The translations under genes were made by a program, and so were the position numbers. The notes under the pieces were generated by a model. The model ran no database searches. It had not been told where the DNA came from and saw nothing but the letters and a program-made list of their open reading frames with translations. 64,000 nucleotides of DNA from Lutibacter agarilyticus (lineage in GTDB: Bacteria > Bacteroidota > Bacteroidia > Flavobacteriales > Flavobacteriaceae): contig NZ_FZNT01000010.1 in assembly GCF_900188235.1 (NCBI RefSeq), forward strand, positions 102,094 to 166,093. Reading direction: 5' to 3'. Below, piece by piece: positions 16,879 through 26,769 of the stretch. Each line of letters starts with the position of its first letter. Position 1 is the first letter of the stretch.

Positions 16879-17240
16879 AATTGGTGATGCAAATATACAA
16901 CCCTTTTACAGTTTAGCAAACGTTTTTTTAATAAATTTTCAATTTTTTTAAATAAAAATAAAGTTGTTATCATGTGTGTTGTTTTTATAATACGGTAAGG
17001 GTTTTATGGGGGTTAATTATTATTTATTTCAGTTGCTTCATAACCAGTAATTTGTGTTTTTGAAATAGCGTAAAATAGTTGATGTGTTATAAGATTTAGG
17101 GATATTTAAACCTTTTTAAAAAGTAGTATTCTAAATTAAATTAATTTCAATAATTTCTATTTTAATAGTAAATTAGCCTACGAATGGTTTAAAAAACCAT
17201 TTTTTAAAATTAAAAACAAGTAGTTTTACACTCAATTTAA
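16879..17240. other. non-coding gap with one hairpin
   Basis: No ORF with coding character. At 17183-17201, AATGGTTT and AAACCATT form an 8-bp stem with a 3-nt loop, followed by a run of five T. It looks like a terminator for a rightward transcript ending upstream of the GNAT gene, but no such gene was found. Confidence 0.4.
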
Positions 17241-17675
17241 ATGATAAAAGTTAAAAAAATCCTTACAGAAGAAACTTATACAATTCGTTTTGAAGTGTTG
17301 AGAAAAGATATTCCGTTACCATATAAGTTCAATGGAGATTTTGAAAAGGAGACTTTTCATTTGGGAGCTTTTAAAAATAACCAATTAATTGCTGTTTCAA
17401 GCTTTATGAAAGTTTCAAACAATAATTTTTATGGAGATCAGTTTCAACTAAGAGGTATGGCTACTTTAGAAAGCTTTCAGGGCCTAGGTGCTGGTAAATT
17501 AATGGTTGATAAAGCGATAGAAATTTTGAAAACACAGAAAATAGATTATTTGTGGTGTAATGCTCGTGTTATTGCCGTTGATTTTTACAAAAAACAAGGG
17601 TTTAAAATTGCAGGAGAATTATTTGATATCAAATATGTGGGGTCTCATTATTTAATGTTTAATGAGTTGAAATAA
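17241..17675 (+). CDS. GNAT-family N-acetyltransferase
   Basis: A 144-residue GNAT protein. The acetyl-CoA pyrophosphate loop is visible as FQGLGAGKLM, preceded by the beta strand QLRGMATLE and followed by helix KAIEILKTQ. The C-terminal strand reads FYKKQGFKIAGELF, the usual VxFYxKxGF-type ending. The substrate is unknown. It ends one base before the M15 peptidase start (TAATATG), so the two are co-transcribed. Confidence 0.88.
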   Translation: MIKVKKILTEETYTIRFEVLRKDIPLPYKFNGDFEKETFHLGAFKNNQLIAVSSFMKVSNNNFYGDQFQLRGMATLESFQGLGAGKLMVDKAIEILKTQKIDYLWCNARVIAVDFYKKQGFKIAGELFDIKYVGSHYLMFNELK

Positions 17676-17676
17676 T

Positions 17677-18387
17677 ATGAATTGTAGAAATTATATTTTT
17701 TATTTTTTACTTATAACTGGGTTATGCACCTATGCACAGTGTGATTATTCAAATTTGGCATTAACAGGTAGGGGTGATTTAGAATTATTTGGTACTAAGG
17801 TGAAATTACATCCAGATGCATATAAAGCATTTTTAAAAATGGAAGAAGCTGCTTTAAAAGACGGCATTTCTATAAAAATACTTTCAGGGTATAGAAGTTT
17901 TTCAACACAAAAAAATATTTGGAATAGAAAATACAAAAAATATACAGCTGAAGGAATGTCTCCTGAAAAAGTATTAGATAAAATTATTGAATTTTCAACA
18001 TTACCAGGAACTTCTCGCCATCATTGGGGAACAGAAATTGACATAATTGACAATTCAGTAAAAACACCAACAAATTATTTGGTTGAAAAAAATTTCATTA
18101 AAGGAGGCTGTTATGAGAAATTGAAAAAATGGATGGATGAAAATTCAGAAAAATTTGGATTTTATTTAGTGTATACAAAAAATGGATATCGAAAAGGTTT
18201 TAAATATGAACCTTGGCATTATAGTTATAAACCTATTTCTTATAGTTGTTTTAAAAAAATTTTAAAATTAGATTCATTATATATGCTTAATTCCTTAGAT
18301 ATTAAGGGACGTGACTATTTAACCACTGAATTTCTAAGTAAATATTTTAATGAACAAGTACTTGATATTAATCCAAAATTAAAGTGA
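17677..18387 (+). CDS. D-alanyl-D-alanine carboxypeptidase (M15B, VanY-like)
   Basis: A 236-residue exported peptidase. A signal peptide (IFYFLLITGLCTYAQ) precedes the M15B/VanY domain. The zinc site is visible as SRHHWGTEIDI (His and Asp ligands) and EPWHYSY (general base Glu and last His ligand), with the upstream substrate motif GYRSF. It trims the terminal D-Ala of peptidoglycan stem peptides in the periplasm. The tail after the motif is about 40 residues. It is paired with the GNAT gene; there is no van-type regulator or ligase nearby, so ordinary wall turnover is more likely than resistance. Confidence 0.9.
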   Translation: MNCRNYIFYFLLITGLCTYAQCDYSNLALTGRGDLELFGTKVKLHPDAYKAFLKMEEAALKDGISIKILSGYRSFSTQKNIWNRKYKKYTAEGMSPEKVLDKIIEFSTLPGTSRHHWGTEIDIIDNSVKTPTNYLVEKNFIKGGCYEKLKKWMDENSEKFGFYLVYTKNGYRKGFKYEPWHYSYKPISYSCFKKILKLDSLYMLNSLDIKGRDYLTTEFLSKYFNEQVLDINPKLK

Positions 18388-18490
18388 AAAATACTTGTTT
18401 AATTATTGATAAAATAATAGTAAATTTGTTTTTTTAATCGTTTAATTTTCAAGTGTTAGACGTTTATTTAGTGACCCCAAATAATATTTA

Positions 18491-20572
18491 ATGAAAAATA
18501 AAATAACGTTTCTTTTCACTTTGTTTTTGTCTATAGTTTTATATGGTCAAAATACAGTAACAATTTCTTATTTAAAACAAGCATTACGTGCAGAGGCGAA
18601 CGATTCTATTAAAATCTCATTAAATGTTAAATTATCTAATTCATTTTCTTCTTTAGAAAAAGACTCTTCAAACTACTACTTTAAAAATGCGTTGTTATTA
18701 GCCGATTCAATTTTATATAAAAAACAACTTGCAAAAATTTTAGATAACGAAGGATTTAATTTTGAAATTGAAAACAATTTTGAAAAAGCGATTCTTAATT
18801 TTGAGCGTAGTTTAGCCATTTATATTGAGCTAAATGATAATAAAAATATGGCTAGGTTATATAATTATATAGGCTATTGTTATATTAACTTATATGCAGA
18901 AGATAAGGCTATTGAGTATTACTTAAAATCTTTAAAAATATATCAAAGTATTGACGATGCTGAAGGAAAGGCTATGAATTTTATAGATATTGGTAACTTG
19001 TATTACGATCAGGAAAATTATGAAAATGCAAAAAAATATTTTCAAGATGCATTAACGTTGTATGAAAAATTGGGAGATAATGAGGGGATTGCTGCATCTT
19101 ACACAAATTTAGGGAATGTTTATTGTGATTCAGGTGTGTATGATGAGGGAATAGATTATTACAAACAATCAATTATTTTAGAAGAAGAATTGAATGACCA
19201 AAATGGAATAGCTACTAATTACAATAATTTAGGAGATTGTAATATTCAATTATCAAATTTTAATGAAGCTAAAGTATATTTTCAAAAAGGTTTAAATATT
19301 GCAACTAAAATAAAAGACCAAGAATTGATAGCTATTATTTATTTGAATATGGCCGATCTTTACGAAAAGCAAAAAAAATACAATCAAACAATTTTTTACG
19401 CAAAAAAAAGCTTAGATATTTCAAGAAAAATTGGAAAGCTCGATTTTGAATTGGATAATTTGAAATTTTTAGCTGATGCCTATGAAGCAATTGGTGAAAC
19501 TACTGAAGCATTGAAAGTATATAAGCAACATGATGTTGTTAAAGACAGTCTTTATAGTTATGATAAAGATAAAAAAGTGCAACTATTTAATGCTCTAAAT
19601 AAATTAGAGGAAACATATTATACCATATCAGATTTATCATCTAAAAATGAGATAGCACAATTAAAGTACAAAAATGAAAAGAAAATTTCATATTTCTTGA
19701 TTATAGCAATTGTTGTGTTTGCATTTTTACTAGTGCTGTTAATTCATCAACAAACTTCAAAAAAGAAAGCCTATAATTTACTTGAATTTAGAAATTTTCA
19801 AATAAATAAAATGAATGATGAAATTCAGGAGCAAAGAGATTATTTAAATCAGTTAAATAAAACAAAAGATAAATTCTTTTCAATTATTGCACACGATTTA
19901 AAAAATCCATTCAATTCTATCAAAGGCTTTACTGAACTGTTAATTGATAATAGTGGAGAGTATGAAGAAGAGAAACAATTGAAGTTTCTGAAAATTATTA
20001 AGGACTCTACAATTAAAGCTTCTATGCTGTTAAATAATCTATTAATTTGGGCAAATTCACAATCGGGTAATTTGACATATATTCCGAAAAAGATTGAGTT
20101 GGTACGCCAAGTAATGGATGTAACTTCCTTATTAGAAATTCAAGCAATAAAAAAAGAAATTGAAATTTATAATAATGTAGATCATAATCTTTCGGTAAAA
20201 GCTGATGAGAATATGTTAAATACCATTCTTAGGAATTTAATTTCAAATGCTATAAAATTTACAAACCCAAAGGGTGAAATAAGGGTGCTTTCAAAAGTTC
20301 AAAATGATATGGTTGAAATTTCAATAACTGATAATGGAGTTGGGATTTCTAATGAGGATATTGAAAATGTTTTTAATATTGAAGTTAAAAATACAAATAT
20401 TGGTACAGCAAATGAGCAGGGTTCAGGTTTAGGCCTCATATTATGTAAAGATTTTGTAGAAAAGCACGGTGGAAAAATTTGGGTGAATAGTGAAATAAAT
20501 GTCGGTACAGAATTTATATTTACATTGCCTTTATGGAGTGAAGAAGCTGATGATAAGGAGTTTGAATTATAA
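18491..20572 (+). CDS. TPR-containing membrane sensor histidine kinase
   Basis: A 693-residue hybrid of the kind common in Bacteroidota. A signal peptide is followed by about seven tetratricopeptide repeats (residues about 80-360, e.g. GNLYYDQENYENAKKYF), placed outside the inner membrane. One transmembrane segment lies near residues 400-418. Next come a coiled coil and a HisKA domain with phospho-acceptor His468 (HDLKNPFNSIKGF). The ATPase domain has the N box NLISNAIKFT, G1 DNGVGIS and G2 GSGLGL. No response regulator is adjacent, so the partner is encoded elsewhere. Its terminator is shared with the convergent PL6 gene; any link to alginate sensing is conjecture. Confidence 0.92.
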   Translation: MKNKITFLFTLFLSIVLYGQNTVTISYLKQALRAEANDSIKISLNVKLSNSFSSLEKDSSNYYFKNALLLADSILYKKQLAKILDNEGFNFEIENNFEKAILNFERSLAIYIELNDNKNMARLYNYIGYCYINLYAEDKAIEYYLKSLKIYQSIDDAEGKAMNFIDIGNLYYDQENYENAKKYFQDALTLYEKLGDNEGIAASYTNLGNVYCDSGVYDEGIDYYKQSIILEEELNDQNGIATNYNNLGDCNIQLSNFNEAKVYFQKGLNIATKIKDQELIAIIYLNMADLYEKQKKYNQTIFYAKKSLDISRKIGKLDFELDNLKFLADAYEAIGETTEALKVYKQHDVVKDSLYSYDKDKKVQLFNALNKLEETYYTISDLSSKNEIAQLKYKNEKKISYFLIIAIVVFAFLLVLLIHQQTSKKKAYNLLEFRNFQINKMNDEIQEQRDYLNQLNKTKDKFFSIIAHDLKNPFNSIKGFTELLIDNSGEYEEEKQLKFLKIIKDSTIKASMLLNNLLIWANSQSGNLTYIPKKIELVRQVMDVTSLLEIQAIKKEIEIYNNVDHNLSVKADENMLNTILRNLISNAIKFTNPKGEIRVLSKVQNDMVEISITDNGVGISNEDIENVFNIEVKNTNIGTANEQGSGLGLILCKDFVEKHGGKIWVNSEINVGTEFIFTLPLWSEEADDKEFEL

Positions 20573-20603
20573 AAAAGCATAGTTAATTAACTATGCTTTT
20601 TTT
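20571..20603. terminator. bidirectional terminator between kinase and PL6 genes
   Basis: Near-perfect palindrome AAAAGCATAGTTAA/TTAACTATGCTTTT with A- and T-runs at its ends, between two convergent genes. Confidence 0.9.
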
Positions 20604-20622
20604 ATAAATATGTGTTTAAAAT

Positions 20623-23043
20623 TTAATTTTTTAAAGGAGTTATAAGTCCAATTCTTCCAACCTTATTATTTTCTTTAAGAAGGTGAGATTTAGGGCTTGG
20701 TAAAAATAGTTGATGATCTTCCCACTTAGGATTTTTATAAGTAACAGTTCCTTTTTTAGCTTTATTAGTTACTTTTATTGAGCCAGAGTTAAAAACAAGT
20801 GAGTTATCTATACTATTATTGCTGCCGCTTAAGCTTACTGGAGTTATAACTTTGTAGCTATTTTCAAAAACAGTATTTTTAATAGTAACAAAATTAATAG
20901 CTTTAGTTTTTAAAATGTACCCTTTTTCAGTATTGTAAACCTTACTAAACACACATTGATCAACAATTAATTCTCCACCTTTAGTTACAGGGTTTATTCC
21001 AGATCTAATATAATTAACAGCAAATTCTTCAATATTTTTAAATACGCTATTGTATAATACAATAGTTTCGGCATTGTATTTTCCATAAGGTCCTTTTTCA
21101 TACGAAAGGTTTAAACCTCTATAACTGTCTTGAATAATTGAATTTTTAATACTAATTGTATCGGCCAAAGTTCCTACATAGGCTTTAAACACAGCTCCTC
21201 CGTCTTTATTTGAGAAATTTTGAAAAGTACAATTGTTTACATATAAGTTGTATTTACCTGCTAAATTTTTATCAGGAGACACAACAGCGTATTTAATTGT
21301 GGTGCTGCTACTTTCACCGTCTAAAGTTAAATTTTCTAGTTTAGCTGTAGCTCCTTCATTTACTCTAAACAAGTAGGTAAGTGATTTTTGTAAATCATCG
21401 GCAGATTTAATAATAATTTCTCCCTTTTCGTTATCCCCTTTAATAGTTATTTCTCCGCTGATTTTCATTGTTTTTTCAAGAGTATAAGTACCTGGACTTA
21501 ATATTAAAGTTCCTTTTAAACCAGCCTTTTTAAGTGCTTTACTAATAGTTTCAGTCCCAGGTTCAACAAATATATTGGTGTTTTCAACAACACTTGGTTT
21601 TCTTTCTTCAATTATTGGATTCCAAAATGGGCCTGTCCTAGCTAATAAAACCGAAGGGTAAACGGTATTGTTTAAATTAAATGCACCAGCTACAAATGTT
21701 TCTCTTTTTGAATTAGCCATATCAAATTTAGGACTTTTAGCAGTTTTTTTGGCTGTTTTTAATAGTTCGTTTGTTGCTGATGGCATTGGTAAATTTTTAA
21801 GAACTTGCCAATCAATGGTTGCTTTTGTAAATAGGTTAGGGTTTACAGTAGCTTCAGAGTCAACAATGTTTCCAAAAAACTGAATTCCTTTAATTTCATC
21901 TTGTTCGTTTATAATTTGTCCACCATTTGTATTTGTAATTAAGTTGTTGGCAAATATGGTATTTATTGCAGGAAGTGTTTTTTCATCATCTTTTCCTGCC
22001 CCAAATTGAACGGCGCTACAGTTAATGAGTGTGTTATTTTGAATAGTAACGTTTTTAACTTGGTTATACCTGTTTAAAGGTGAGTTAGGAACACCATTCA
22101 TTACAACAATAGGGCCTCTATAATCATCTCCTACAACATTTATTAGTAGGTTGTTTTGAATGGTATGACCAGCATTTATAACTCTAATACCACCTGCCTT
22201 TTGAAGATTATTTCCAATAAACACATTGTTTTCTACCAAAGCATTATTTCCGTGCCTTAGTGTTAAAGTTCCTTCACTTTCAAGAAATAAATTATTTCTG
22301 AATATATTGTCACAAGATTTATTTGAGATAATTTCTATTTCACCATTGCAATGTTTAAATGTATTATACTCAACAAGCGTTTTTGAAGATTTCAAAGAAT
22401 TTGTACTCGTACCAATTCTAATAGTTTCACCTCCGTTTGCTCCTAATTCAGGTCTGTTTCCAAAAAAATTATGATCAATTCGGTGGTTGTTCTCTGTATG
22501 TTCTTGCCCTTTTAGCCAAACAACTAGCGTTGTTCCTCCGTTTTCTTTGCCTGTGAAATTATTATGATCAACCCGGTTGTTTTTACCCCATAAATCTATC
22601 CAATGGCTCTCTATGCTTGGGTCAGATGGATTGTAATATGAAACAGTACAATTAGTTAAGCGACAGTTATAGGCAAAATCTTTTGAATCTTTTCTAAATT
22701 CAACTAAATATTTTGTAGTTGGTGTTCCATCCTTAAACCAAAGTCCTTTTATAATTACATATTTTCCTGAAATATTTAATCTTGAATCTCCGGTAATAAT
22801 AACTTCACCATCAGTTTCTGCTGTAATTAAAATAGGAGCTTCTTTTGTTCCAATACCATTTGCTTTTAAATGAACATCTTTCCAAATACCATTTTTTAAA
22901 ATAATTTTAGAGCCTGGAACTGCTTTTTTAATTGCAGCATCAAATTCAATAATATTAGATACTGTAGTTGAAGTAGCTTGTGCTGTAACTAGTATTTGAA
23001 ATAAAAGAAATAACACTAGTAAAGTAAATTTTTTATTTGTCAT
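20623..23043 (-). CDS. PL6-family alginate lyase, secreted, two beta-helix domains
   Basis: An 806-residue protein when started at MTNKKFTLL (ATG at 23043). The frame extends to 23094, but that extension runs through the promoter-operator and is rejected. A signal peptide (LLVLFLLFQILVTAQA) is followed by an N-terminal PL6 right-handed beta-helix domain (about 25-470) and a second beta-helix domain (about 490-800), as in two-domain PL6 enzymes. The catalytic Lys region EIEIISNKS and the Arg-His pair LRHGN are present near residues 238 and 263. PL6 enzymes cut alginate by beta-elimination, usually at G-containing links. It is divergent to PL17 and carries the tandem GGTnAACC sites upstream. 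Confidence 0.93.
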   Translation of the reverse strand: MTNKKFTLLVLFLLFQILVTAQATSTTVSNIIEFDAAIKKAVPGSKIILKNGIWKDVHLKANGIGTKEAPILITAETDGEVIITGDSRLNISGKYVIIKGLWFKDGTPTTKYLVEFRKDSKDFAYNCRLTNCTVSYYNPSDPSIESHWIDLWGKNNRVDHNNFTGKENGGTTLVVWLKGQEHTENNHRIDHNFFGNRPELGANGGETIRIGTSTNSLKSSKTLVEYNTFKHCNGEIEIISNKSCDNIFRNNLFLESEGTLTLRHGNNALVENNVFIGNNLQKAGGIRVINAGHTIQNNLLINVVGDDYRGPIVVMNGVPNSPLNRYNQVKNVTIQNNTLINCSAVQFGAGKDDEKTLPAINTIFANNLITNTNGGQIINEQDEIKGIQFFGNIVDSEATVNPNLFTKATIDWQVLKNLPMPSATNELLKTAKKTAKSPKFDMANSKRETFVAGAFNLNNTVYPSVLLARTGPFWNPIIEERKPSVVENTNIFVEPGTETISKALKKAGLKGTLILSPGTYTLEKTMKISGEITIKGDNEKGEIIIKSADDLQKSLTYLFRVNEGATAKLENLTLDGESSSTTIKYAVVSPDKNLAGKYNLYVNNCTFQNFSNKDGGAVFKAYVGTLADTISIKNSIIQDSYRGLNLSYEKGPYGKYNAETIVLYNSVFKNIEEFAVNYIRSGINPVTKGGELIVDQCVFSKVYNTEKGYILKTKAINFVTIKNTVFENSYKVITPVSLSGSNNSIDNSLVFNSGSIKVTNKAKKGTVTYKNPKWEDHQLFLPSPKSHLLKENNKVGRIGLITPLKN

Positions 23044-23070
23044 TTTGTGTAAATTTAGGAAAATTCTTCT

Positions 23071-23099
23071 TGGTTTACCAAACTGGTAAACCAATTTTA
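23071..23099 (-). promoter_or_regulatory. tandem operator pair at the PL6 promoter
   Basis: GGTTTACC at 23072-23079 and GGTAAACC at 23085-23092 are spaced 13 bp. Read on the minus strand, a -7-like TAAAATTG (one mismatch to TAnnTTTG) runs directly into the first palindrome, as at the PL17 and susC promoters. The pair ends 28 bp before the PL6 ATG. Confidence 0.65.
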
Positions 23100-23196
23100 A
23101 AATTCAAAGATATTTAAATAAAATCAATTATAATAATTGAAACTTAATTAAACTCCTAAATTAACAATTAAGCAAATAATTTAAAAAAAGTATTTA

Positions 23197-23772
23197 TTAA
23201 AAATAAAAACCTATCACAGGGTTTATCGCAGAACTGTAAGGGCTCCTATCGCTGTCAAATAATACATCATATCTCACTCCAAAAGATACTGGTCCTGAAA
23301 CAAATGAAAGTCCTAAATATATAGAGTTATTCCAGTAATCTTCGTCAAAATTTCCTCGTCTACTGGTTTGTAAGCCTTCGTATTCAGCTGAAATTTGAAT
23401 AAATTCAATAGGTCTTGCTGCAAAAAATATACTTCCACCGTAAGAATTTGATTTATAAGTATAAAAACTTGTTTTATAATCTGAATAAATATAAGTCAAT
23501 CCAACACCAGTAATAACAATTGGTGAAATATTGTAAAAGGCTTTTGGAGCAATAAGAATATCGGTGCCATTATTCCAAAACGATAAACCAACACTTCCTC
23601 CAAAACTCCATTTTTTTTGATAATCTCCATTAAGTTGTAAATTTTCAGTTGTTGCAGTTGTTTTGTTCGAAAAATAATTTTCATTTGAAGAAGCAATATC
23701 CTGAGAATAAACTGTTCCAAAAATAAATAATAACAAAAGAAATAGCGTGTTCTTGTAATGCATTTTTATCAT
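23197..23772 (-). CDS. small outer-membrane beta-barrel protein
   Basis: A 191-residue exported protein (188 if started at MHYK, 23763). The signal peptide NTLFLLLLFIFGTVYSQ is followed by a region of roughly eight alternating amphipathic strands ending in a C-terminal aromatic residue (VIGFYF), as expected for an outer-membrane beta-barrel. No named family is evident. It lies between the PL6 gene and the divergent PL17 gene, so it may belong to the alginate regulon, perhaps as a porin or adhesin, but no GGTnAACC site was found upstream of it. Confidence 0.7.
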   Translation of the reverse strand: MIKMHYKNTLFLLLLFIFGTVYSQDIASSNENYFSNKTTATTENLQLNGDYQKKWSFGGSVGLSFWNNGTDILIAPKAFYNISPIVITGVGLTYIYSDYKTSFYTYKSNSYGGSIFFAARPIEFIQISAEYEGLQTSRRGNFDEDYWNNSIYLGLSFVSGPVSFGVRYDVLFDSDRSPYSSAINPVIGFYF

Positions 23773-24037
23773 TTTTTTGATGAATACTAATTCAAATATA
23801 ATTAAATTTAAAGAGTAGCAAATTAAAAACTTTTATAATCTGATAAGGTTTTTCATTTGATTATGGTGAATATTAAAAAAAAGATTTAGTTGAAATATAA
23901 ATTTAGTTTATAATTTAATTATCAACTTTAAATTGTATTACGTATTTGTAGTTGATTAACTAATAGTTTAAAAGTTAAAATAACACAGTTACAAGTTAAA
24001 ATTATTAACATTTACTTGTTTAATAAACAAATATCCA

Positions 24038-24074
24038 TATATTTGGTCAACCAAACTGGTTAACCAGTTTGGTT
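24038..24074 (+). promoter_or_regulatory. promoter-operator of the PL17-kdgF operon
   Basis: The -7 element TATATTTG (24038-24045) shares its last G with GGTCAACC (24045-24052). A second palindrome, GGTTAACC (24058-24065), begins 13 bp later inside the 18-bp perfect palindrome AAACTGGTTAACCAGTTT. A protein bound here would cover the start of transcription, which suggests repression. The rest of the 23773-24101 gap shows no gene. Confidence 0.7.
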
Positions 24075-24101
24075 TTATATTCTATAAGTAAACAAAAAAG
24101 A

Positions 24102-26369
24102 ATGAGAATTATAAAATTTATACCTATTAAAAGTGCATTTTTAGTTATTTTATTTATTACGATATCTTGTGGTGAAAAAACTGAAGTTGTTAATGAGTCT
24201 CAATCGGATTCTCAACATCCAAGTTTAATTCTTACTAAAAAAGGAGTTGAAGAAATAAGAGCGCAATTAGGAACTGTTCCTTTATTTGATAGCTCATTAG
24301 CAGAAACAAAAAAAATAGTTGATGCTGAAATTGAATTAGGAATTGATGTGCCTGTGCCTAAAGATTATTCTGGAGGGTATACGCATCAAGTACACAAAAA
24401 AAACTTTTTAATACTTCAAAAGGCCGGAGTTTTATATCAAATTTTAGATGATGAAAAATATGCTAAGTATGTAAAGGACATGCTAATGCAATACGAGGAA
24501 ATGTATAAAACATTACCATTGCATCCAAAAACAAGGTCATATGCAAGAGGTAAATTGTTTTGGCAATGTTTAAATGATGCAAATTGGTTAGTTTACGTTA
24601 GTCAGGCTTATGATTGTGTTTATAATTATTTATCTGAAGAAGAACGCAACAAGCTGGAAACAAATTTATTTAGACCATTTGCAGATCATATTTCAATAGA
24701 TAGTCCACAATTTTACCAAAGAGTTCATAACCACAGTACTTGGGGAAATGCGGCTGTTGGTATGATTGGTTTAGTAATGGGTGATGAAGAGTTAATTGAT
24801 CGTGCTTTGTATGGAATTAAAGATTTAAAATTAGATACTAAAGAAAAAGATGATGATGGTGGTTTTTTAAATAAAGACGGTAAAGCTGGTTTTTTAGCAA
24901 ACATAGAAGAACCTTTTTCACCAGATGGTTATTATAATGAAGGGCCATATTACCAACGTTACGCTATGTATCCTTTTTTAATTTTTGCAGAAGCTTTACA
25001 TAATGTAAAACCAGCATTGAAAATATTTGAATACAAAGAAGGTGTACTGTTAAAATCTATTAATGCCTTATTAAATTTATCTGATGCAGATGGCGAATTT
25101 TTCCCATTGAATGATGGTCAAAAAGGAATGTCTTATTATACAAGCGCTTTGGTTACGGCAGTAGATATTTCATATCATTTTGGTACGCAAGATCCAGGTT
25201 TGTTAACAATTGCTGCAGAACAAAATAAAGTATTATTAGATGATTCAGGTTTAGCAGTAGCGATTGGTGTAAAAAATGGAAAAGCAAAACCATTTGAAAA
25301 AAAATCAATTAATTTATCTGATGGACCAGAGGGGAAGCAAGGTGGTGTTGCCATATTAAGAAATGAAGATATCGAATTAGTTTTCAAATATGCTGCACAA
25401 GGATCTAGTCATGGTCATTATGATAAATTATCTTACTCCTTATATGAAAAAGGCGATGAAGTAATTCAAGATTATGGCTTAGCCCGATTTGTAAATATTG
25501 AGCAAAAAGGTGGTGGAAATTATCTAAAGGAAAACAAAACTTGGGCAAAACAAACCATTGCACATAATACAGTAACACAAAATGAAACTTCACATTTTAA
25601 CGGGAAGTATGACATTGGAAGCCAACATCATTCGATACTAAATTATTTTTCTTTTGAAAATGAAAACGTACAAGTTGCAAGTGCAAAAGAAAGTAATGCA
25701 TATCCTGGAACAGCAATGCTTCGTACTATGGCAATTATAAAGGATGAAGATTTTGAAAAACCATATCTGTTAGATATTATGAAGGTGACTTCTAATAAAG
25801 TAAATAAATATGATTTCCCTTATTACTTCTTAGGGCAAGTGTTGCAAACAAACTTTGAGTACAAAACACCTAAAACATTAAATACTTTAGGAAGCGAAAA
25901 TGGGTATCAACACTTATATCTTGAAGGAACAGCGAAAGCTGCTAGTGAAAACAGTAAACTATCATGGTTAAATGAAGGTAAATTTTATACGTTAACATCA
26001 TTAACTAATAATAATGATGAGTTATTATTCACTAGAATTGGGGCAAACGATCCAGAATTTAATTTAAGACGTGAAGCAGCTTTCATGTTAAGACGAAAAG
26101 ACACTAAAAACACACTTTTTGTTTCAACAATTGAAGCCCACGGAAGTTACAGTCCAGTTACAGAATCTGCAGTAAACTCAAAAAGCAGTATAAAAGAATT
26201 AAAACTCGTTCTTGATACAGCAGATTATACGGCAATAGAAATTACGAATATAAATGGTAATACGAAGCTATTTATTACAGCAAATATAAATGCTTCAAAA
26301 GAAGCAAAACATATATTAACAATTAACAACAAGAACTATACTTGGGTAGGTTCTTATTATTACGAATAA
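24102..26369 (+). CDS. PL17-family oligoalginate lyase, lipoprotein
   Basis: A 755-residue protein started at ATG 24102; the longer frame from TTG 24069 overlaps the operator and is rejected. A lipobox (FITISC) marks it as an envelope lipoprotein. An alpha/alpha-barrel alginate lyase domain (about 40-390; RVHNHSTWGNAAVG holds catalytic-type His) is followed by a heparinase II/III-like beta-sheet domain with GSSHGHYDKLSY and NTVTQN. PL17 enzymes release unsaturated monouronates exolytically from oligoalginate, mostly in the periplasm. kdgF follows after 22 nt and takes the monomer product. Full-length for the family. Confidence 0.94.
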   Translation: MRIIKFIPIKSAFLVILFITISCGEKTEVVNESQSDSQHPSLILTKKGVEEIRAQLGTVPLFDSSLAETKKIVDAEIELGIDVPVPKDYSGGYTHQVHKKNFLILQKAGVLYQILDDEKYAKYVKDMLMQYEEMYKTLPLHPKTRSYARGKLFWQCLNDANWLVYVSQAYDCVYNYLSEEERNKLETNLFRPFADHISIDSPQFYQRVHNHSTWGNAAVGMIGLVMGDEELIDRALYGIKDLKLDTKEKDDDGGFLNKDGKAGFLANIEEPFSPDGYYNEGPYYQRYAMYPFLIFAEALHNVKPALKIFEYKEGVLLKSINALLNLSDADGEFFPLNDGQKGMSYYTSALVTAVDISYHFGTQDPGLLTIAAEQNKVLLDDSGLAVAIGVKNGKAKPFEKKSINLSDGPEGKQGGVAILRNEDIELVFKYAAQGSSHGHYDKLSYSLYEKGDEVIQDYGLARFVNIEQKGGGNYLKENKTWAKQTIAHNTVTQNETSHFNGKYDIGSQHHSILNYFSFENENVQVASAKESNAYPGTAMLRTMAIIKDEDFEKPYLLDIMKVTSNKVNKYDFPYYFLGQVLQTNFEYKTPKTLNTLGSENGYQHLYLEGTAKAASENSKLSWLNEGKFYTLTSLTNNNDELLFTRIGANDPEFNLRREAAFMLRRKDTKNTLFVSTIEAHGSYSPVTESAVNSKSSIKELKLVLDTADYTAIEITNINGNTKLFITANINASKEAKHILTINNKNYTWVGSYYYE

Positions 26370-26391
26370 ATTAATTAAAAAAAATAAAAAA

Positions 26392-26769
26392 ATGAAACGA
26401 TTTAGTGAAAAGTACATCATTACAAAAGAAATGGAATGGGAAGAACTTGGTGGAGGAGTATCAAGAAAATTCTTAGGTTACGATAATCAAATCATGATGG
26501 TAAGCGTGAAATTTGATAAAGGAGCATTAGGTGCGCCACATCAACATTTTCACACACAAGCAACCTATTGTGTTTCAGGTAAATTTGAATTTGAAATAGA
26601 TGGAGTTAAACAAATTGTTGAAGCAGGAGATGGAGTGTATATAGAACCTAACTTATGGCATAGTGCAGTTTGTTTAGAAGAAGGACAACTAATAGATACA
26701 TTTAGCCCAGTAAGAGAAGATTTCTTAAGTGGTGATGGGGTGTCTTATTTTGGTGATAAAGATGAGTAA
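26392..26769 (+). CDS. kdgF: KdgF-type cupin, unsaturated uronate ketonisation enzyme
   Basis: A 125-residue single-domain cupin. Metal-binding residues are His50, His52, Gln56 (PHQHFHTQAT) and His90 (PNLWHSA), the KdgF pattern in which Gln replaces the usual cupin Glu. KdgF speeds conversion of the cyclic unsaturated uronate released by oligoalginate and pectin lyases into its linear keto form, here DEH. It has no signal peptide, so it acts in the cytoplasm unless the PL17 product is handled elsewhere. The gene is the second in the PL17 operon. Confidence 0.9.
   Translation: MKRFSEKYIITKEMEWEELGGGVSRKFLGYDNQIMMVSVKFDKGALGAPHQHFHTQATYCVSGKFEFEIDGVKQIVEAGDGVYIEPNLWHSAVCLEEGQLIDTFSPVREDFLSGDGVSYFGDKDE

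Noticed and set aside
17677..18387. Vancomycin-resistance VanY
   Set aside because: No vanA/B/H/X or VanRS genes are adjacent; M15B carboxypeptidases of this type are common in wall metabolism.
23044..23094. N-terminal extension of the first PL6 protein
   Set aside because: It reads through the tandem operator and -7 element, and a normal signal peptide begins at 23043.
24069..24101. TTG start for the PL17 protein
   Set aside because: It overlaps the operator palindrome; the lipoprotein signal begins properly at 24102.
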